This document shows positions 59,952 through 64,000 of a DNA stretch of 64,000 bases, one piece after another. Source of the stretch: G963663315 sp963663315 (GTDB lineage Bacteria > Pseudomonadota > Gammaproteobacteria > Arenicellales > Poriferihabitantaceae); the NCBI GenBank assembly GCA_963663315.1, contig OY760176.1:434001-498000 (forward strand). The letters run 5' to 3'. Both the position numbers and the translations under genes were made by a program. The number at the start of each line of letters is the position of its first letter. Positions within the stretch are counted from its first letter, which is position 1. A model generated the notes under the pieces. The model searched no databases. It was not told where the DNA came from and was given only the letters and a program-made list of their open reading frames with translations.

Positions 59952-62644
59952 CGGCCGAAGCTAACAACCTGGTACAGTCGCTGTCGGAGCGGATGGCAGC
60001 CGCGATAAGGCTCCCCAAAGGGGCGCGTTTCTATCATTGCGCTTTGCAGGTCAACCCCTTCGCCTATCTGAACAGGCATAATATGAAGACTCCTTTCAGT
60101 TCGGAGGCCGAGTACAACAAAGCTATTGTCACCGCATGTCTCGATATCGGAATCGAGGTTATAGGGGTTACGGACCATTACCGTGTGGACCAATCTGCGA
60201 GTCTAGTACAGGCCGCGCGCGAGGCAGGCTTATGGGTCTTTAGTGGCTTTGAGGCTGTGGCCAAGGACGGTGTACATTTCCTCTGCTTATTTGATCCCGA
60301 CAAGGACAACATGCTGGAACGATTTATAGGCGAATGCGGCATTCACAATACCGATGCGACTTCACCGACTGGGAGTCTTGACTCCATTGATCTCCTAACG
60401 CGCTCAAAAAACTGGGGGGCCATTTGCATTGCCGCTCATGTAGCGGCAAATGGTGGACTCTTAAAGAAACTCTCCGGGCAAACCCGGGTGAATGTATGGA
60501 CATCACCGGGACTTCTTGCTTGTGCGCTTCCTGGGCCGGTTGATGACGCTCCAGAAGGTATCAGACCAATCCTCAAGAACAAGGATGCTCAACATAGGCG
60601 CGCACGGCGGGTGGCTATCATCAACGCATCGGATATCAATGATCCAGAGGACCTGAAAAAGAACGGAGCGTCGTGTTTCATAAAAATGTCGAATGTGTCT
60701 GTCGAGGCATTTCGGCAGGCCTTCCTCGACCCGGAGTCGCGCATAAAACTGCACAGCGATCTCCAACCAGAGCCGCATGCCGAGTTCGTGGCGATGACTT
60801 GGGAAGGCGGGTTTCTGGACGACACGTCGGTCCATTTCAACAGCAACCTTAATGTGCTGGTCGGCGGACGTGGAACAGGCAAATCCACGATGATCGAGAG
60901 CACGCGCTACGTGCTTGGCCTTGACCCTCTCGGGGAAGATGCGCGCAAGGCGCATGAAGGAGTGATCCGCCATGTGCTTCGTTCTGGTACTAAAGTCTCT
61001 CTTCTTGTGAGGTCTCACAAACCTTCCGAGCGGTGCTACACAATCGAACGCTCCGTGCCAAATCCACCCATTATTAAGGACGAGAGTGGTGAGGTGCTGA
61101 CACTTTCGCCAAGAGATGTGGTGCCCGGCGTTGAAGTGTTCGGTCAACACGAAATCTCCGAACTCACTAAGAGTCGCGAAAAGCTTACCCTGTTGCTGGA
61201 ACGTTTCGTGAATCGCGATATGCGCCTATCAGAACGCAAGACAAAGACCAGGTTGGAGCTTGAGAGATCACGAAGTCGAATCGTAGATGTGCGCCGTGAA
61301 ATGAAGGCACTTGATGATCGCCTCGCAACGCTGCCTGGCCTCGAAGAGACTCAGAGGCGTTTTCAGGATGCCGGGCTGGAAGAGCGGCTGAAGGAAAAGA
61401 GTATGCTGATTCGCGAAGAGCGTCTATTCACAAATGTAGGTGAACGGCTGGAACCGATCCGCATGCTTAATAGCGAGTTGGTCGAGGAACTTCCGATTGA
61501 CGCGGCATTCGTATCGGCAAAGGCGCTTGAGGGGCTGCCCAACGCAGACATTCTGGTGGAGATTGAAAAAGTCCTCGGAACCTTGAGCGCGAAACTTAAG
61601 ATCGTCGGTGACCAATTCGCCCAAGCGCTTTCCGAAGCAGACAACGCTATAGCGAATTCCAAAACGCGTTGGAACGAACGGCGAAAAACCATAGAAGAGA
61701 CGTACGGGAATCTCTTGCGCGAGCTACAGAAATCAAAGATCGACGGAGCTGAATTTATCCGTCTGCGACAACAGGTTGAGGAACTGCGCCCCCTGAAAGA
61801 TAGAGCGGAAAATCTTATACGCGATTTGGCGACACATGAGGCTCATCGCCGCAAGCTGCTTGCGGAATGGGAGGACATCAAAGCAAGCGAGTACCGTGAA
61901 ATCGAAAGTGCAGCCAAAAAAGTCTCCCGCAAGCTTCGAGATCGGGTTCGAGTCGAGGTTAGAATGGCCGGGAATCGTGATCCGCTTCATCAATTGTTGC
62001 GGGAGGTCGGCGGCAACCTTAGCGCTGCCTTGGACCGTTTACAAGGACTTGAGCAACTTTCGTTGCCCGAATTCGCCCAGCGTTGTAAGGAAGGCAAAGA
62101 ATCCCTGATGAGGAACTATAGTATCCCAGCCGGGTCGGCTGAGCGAATTTCACAGGCCGAACTTGACCTATTCATGAGAATCGAAGAGTTGGAGCTGCCG
62201 GCCACAACCAAGATTGAATTGAACACAGCGCCGGACGGGGATTCACTGGTATGGCAAACGTTGGAGGCGCTGTCCACTGGACAGAAGGCGACAGCCGTGC
62301 TGCTGCTCTTGCTGCTCGAATCCGAAGCGCCGCTTGTTATCGACCAGCCTGAAGATGACTTGGACAACCGTTTCATTACCGACGGGGTTGTGCCGATCAT
62401 GCGGCAAGAAAAACAGCGGCGGCAGTTCGTCTTCTCAACACACAACGCGAACATTCCAGTGCTTGGCGACGCCGAGTTGATCCTGGGCCTCGCCGCTTCC
62501 GGTGAGGCCCGGGAAGGCCGTGCGAAGATCACGCCAGAACATATGGGCTCTATCGATTCCAAGCCTGTCCGAGAACTCGTTGAGGAGATTCTGGAAGGTG
62601 GTAAGGATGCCTTTGAAATGCGTCGTTCCAAGTACGGGTTCTGA
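59948..62644 (+). CDS. PHP-domain / SMC-like ATPase fusion (TrlF-like)
   Basis: The 898-residue protein has an N-terminal PHP-type phosphoesterase domain (about 25-180) with metal-ligand candidates H30, D76-H77 (GVTDHYR), E102 (SGFEAV), H110 (DGVHFLCLF) and H164 (CIAAHV). The first motif is YHCALQV rather than the usual HxH, so one ligand may differ. An SMC/RecN-like ATPase follows: Walker A VGGRGTGKSTM (306-314), FGQHEISEL, a long coiled coil (about 420-720), signature LSTGQ (775), Walker B PLVIDQPEDDLDN and FSTHNANI. Such PHP-SMC proteins resemble nucleases with DNA-sensing ATPases. The AlbA_2 gene follows after 3 bp. Confidence 0.85.
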   Translation: MTAEANNLVQSLSERMAAAIRLPKGARFYHCALQVNPFAYLNRHNMKTPFSSEAEYNKAIVTACLDIGIEVIGVTDHYRVDQSASLVQAAREAGLWVFSGFEAVAKDGVHFLCLFDPDKDNMLERFIGECGIHNTDATSPTGSLDSIDLLTRSKNWGAICIAAHVAANGGLLKKLSGQTRVNVWTSPGLLACALPGPVDDAPEGIRPILKNKDAQHRRARRVAIINASDINDPEDLKKNGASCFIKMSNVSVEAFRQAFLDPESRIKLHSDLQPEPHAEFVAMTWEGGFLDDTSVHFNSNLNVLVGGRGTGKSTMIESTRYVLGLDPLGEDARKAHEGVIRHVLRSGTKVSLLVRSHKPSERCYTIERSVPNPPIIKDESGEVLTLSPRDVVPGVEVFGQHEISELTKSREKLTLLLERFVNRDMRLSERKTKTRLELERSRSRIVDVRREMKALDDRLATLPGLEETQRRFQDAGLEERLKEKSMLIREERLFTNVGERLEPIRMLNSELVEELPIDAAFVSAKALEGLPNADILVEIEKVLGTLSAKLKIVGDQFAQALSEADNAIANSKTRWNERRKTIEETYGNLLRELQKSKIDGAEFIRLRQQVEELRPLKDRAENLIRDLATHEAHRRKLLAEWEDIKASEYREIESAAKKVSRKLRDRVRVEVRMAGNRDPLHQLLREVGGNLSAALDRLQGLEQLSLPEFAQRCKEGKESLMRNYSIPAGSAERISQAELDLFMRIEELELPATTKIELNTAPDGDSLVWQTLEALSTGQKATAVLLLLLLESEAPLVIDQPEDDLDNRFITDGVVPIMRQEKQRRQFVFSTHNANIPVLGDAELILGLAASGEAREGRAKITPEHMGSIDSKPVRELVEEILEGGKDAFEMRRSKYGF

Positions 62645-62647
62645 GAT

Positions 62648-63874
62648 ATGACCACACGCACAGAGCTTCTGGAAATTATTGAGAATGGAGAAAATTCCGG
62701 CATTGAGTTTAAGCGGGACGTTTTACAAAATCATGACCTTGCGAAAGAGCTTGTCGCCTTTTCGAATTTTGAGGGCGGTATGGTTCTGCTCGGCGTCGAT
62801 GACGATAGGAGCGTCTTCGGATTAGCTCGAGATCGTCTTGAAGAATGGGTGATGACCACCTGCCGGGACAAGATCAGACCCGGCATCATTCCATTCTTCG
62901 AAACGATTCGGGATGTTGAGCCGGGAAAAGAAGTGGCCGTCGTGCGTGTGCCGTGTGGAATCGATGTACACAGCCAATGGCACAACAACCGTAACACCTA
63001 CTACATCAGAGTTGGCACACAAAGCCGGGAACCGACGCCGGAAGAACTGAGCCGCCTTTCCCAGCAGCGAGGCACATTCCGCGCCGAGTTGAGACCAATT
63101 TCTGGAGCGACGCTTGCTGACCTGGATCGCCGTCGTCTAAAGGATTACTTCGGTCGGGTTCGGCAGCAGGACATTCCCAAAGATGGCGATGATGCTGAGT
63201 GGCAAAAACTGCTCGTTAACACGGAAATCATGGTGGAGGCCGGCGTGACACTATCCGGGATGCTGCTCTTTGGAAAAACGCCGAACCGCTTTTTACCCCA
63301 AGCTGGCATTGATGCGGTTGCGTTTCCGGGTACCGAGAAGGAGTATGCCGCACGAGAGAGAGCGGTACAGCGCGGACCGATGACCCCCCTCCTCAGTGAG
63401 GACGGTGAATTGGTTGAGGCCGGTTTGGTCGAGCAGGCATTGAGTTTTGTCAGCCGCAACTCTGGTGTAACCGCCGAACTTGAGGACGGTGCGCGAAGGG
63501 TTGAGAAACCGACATACCCAGCGGAAGCCATTCGGGAAGCGGTCGTAAATGCTCTGATTCATCGTGACTACCTACTTTCGAATACGGATATCGAGCTAGC
63601 GTTATATCAGGACCGACTGGAAATTATCTCTCCTGGCAAACTACCGAATGGCATTACGCCGAAGAGGATGCGAGCGGGAACGCGGGCGTCTCGGAACCAG
63701 CTACTGAAAGACATCATGCGCGATTACGGCTATCTGGAGCACATGGGCATGGGCGTTCCCCGAAAGATCGTCCGGGGCATGAAAGAGCACAATGGCACTG
63801 ATCCCGAATTAATCGAAGACAACGAAAGATTCCTGGTTCGTTTGTTTTCAGAGGCAGTTGAACGAGAGCAGTAA
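62648..63874 (+). CDS. AlbA_2 (Schlafen-like) domain ATP-binding protein
   Basis: The 408-residue protein begins with an AlbA_2 domain (NSGIEFKRDVLQNHDLAKEL, GGMVLLGVDDD), which binds nucleic acid in the Schlafen-like fold, and has a C-terminal GHKL-type ATP-binding region (EAIREAVVNALIHRDY; LEIISPGKLPNGI; YLEHMGMGVPRKIVRGM). Members are usually annotated as putative transcription regulators; many sit in defence-gene neighbourhoods. It starts 3 bp after the PHP-SMC stop, so the two are one operon. The last 126 bp of the window after it show no gene. Confidence 0.88.
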   Translation: MTTRTELLEIIENGENSGIEFKRDVLQNHDLAKELVAFSNFEGGMVLLGVDDDRSVFGLARDRLEEWVMTTCRDKIRPGIIPFFETIRDVEPGKEVAVVRVPCGIDVHSQWHNNRNTYYIRVGTQSREPTPEELSRLSQQRGTFRAELRPISGATLADLDRRRLKDYFGRVRQQDIPKDGDDAEWQKLLVNTEIMVEAGVTLSGMLLFGKTPNRFLPQAGIDAVAFPGTEKEYAARERAVQRGPMTPLLSEDGELVEAGLVEQALSFVSRNSGVTAELEDGARRVEKPTYPAEAIREAVVNALIHRDYLLSNTDIELALYQDRLEIISPGKLPNGITPKRMRAGTRASRNQLLKDIMRDYGYLEHMGMGVPRKIVRGMKEHNGTDPELIEDNERFLVRLFSEAVEREQ

Positions 63875-64000
63875 ATCAGGGTTATGCAGCAAAGCTTCGG
63901 CGACTCATAGGAAAAATACCTCAGCAACCTCAGTTACCATCAATAAATCAATACATAATGTGTGGATTTGAGGTAGCTGAGAGAATTAAAACATCCGCTA

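Overview
The window looks like a chromosomal segment of a gammaproteobacterium, roughly 55% G+C by eye. Supporting signs are the yggS-proC pair, a VC_2705-type sodium/solute symporter with its DUF4212 partner, a MerR/LiuR-like regulator beside acyl-CoA genes, RecQ, class I GlnA and an OpgB-type phosphoglycerol transferase. No rRNA, complete tRNA, CRISPR array or recognisable transposase gene was seen.

Positions 1-42,000 are a compact, mostly intact core. They hold proC (cut by the window edge), yggS, argC, a large AsmA-like protein, glnA, a 49-codon ORF overlapping recQ, and then a 17 kb cobalamin block. Rightward genes are cobQ-cobD and, further on, cobB. Leftward are a Ni/Co transporter-like gene with cbiD and cobK, and then, behind a cobalamin riboswitch, cobH-cobL-cobI-cbiG-cobJ-cobM-cobW-cobN. 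Next come a glycerol-3-phosphate dehydrogenase, a HigBA module with a shrunken toxin, an isopropylmalate synthase-family enzyme, the DUF4212/symporter pair, and a catabolic cluster: flavin oxidoreductase, 600-residue acyl-CoA dehydrogenase and MerR regulator, divergent from the B12-dependent fused mutase IcmF and 3-hydroxyacyl-CoA dehydrogenase. The B12 made by the first block is a cofactor for IcmF. IcmF itself carries a frameshift close to its 3' end.

Positions 42,000-59,850 are a decaying accessory region. A small exported-type protein with a hexapeptide repeat is followed by about 850 bp of ORF-poor, hairpin-rich sequence ending in a terminator, a candidate ORF-less group II intron or other large RNA. 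After it lie broken genes (a frameshifted unknown, higBA, opgB, vapC, pilD and a Fic gene), intact Fic, nuclease-like and HigBA genes, and an orphan mobilisation module (RHH protein plus MobF relaxase) without a type IV secretion system. Short palindromic repeats (GGACAGGC-N6-GCCTGTCC; GGGACAA...TTGTCCC; ATTCCC-N8-GGGAAT) fill the gaps, interrupt genes and sit exactly at the ends of duplicated gene fragments. Two related palindromes are also present in frame inside argC and cobQ.

Positions 59,850-63,874 hold a tightly coupled cassette: a 34-codon ORF, a PHP-SMC fusion ATPase and an AlbA_2/HATPase protein. It resembles an anti-phage or nucleic-acid surveillance operon and is the best candidate for an undescribed system here.
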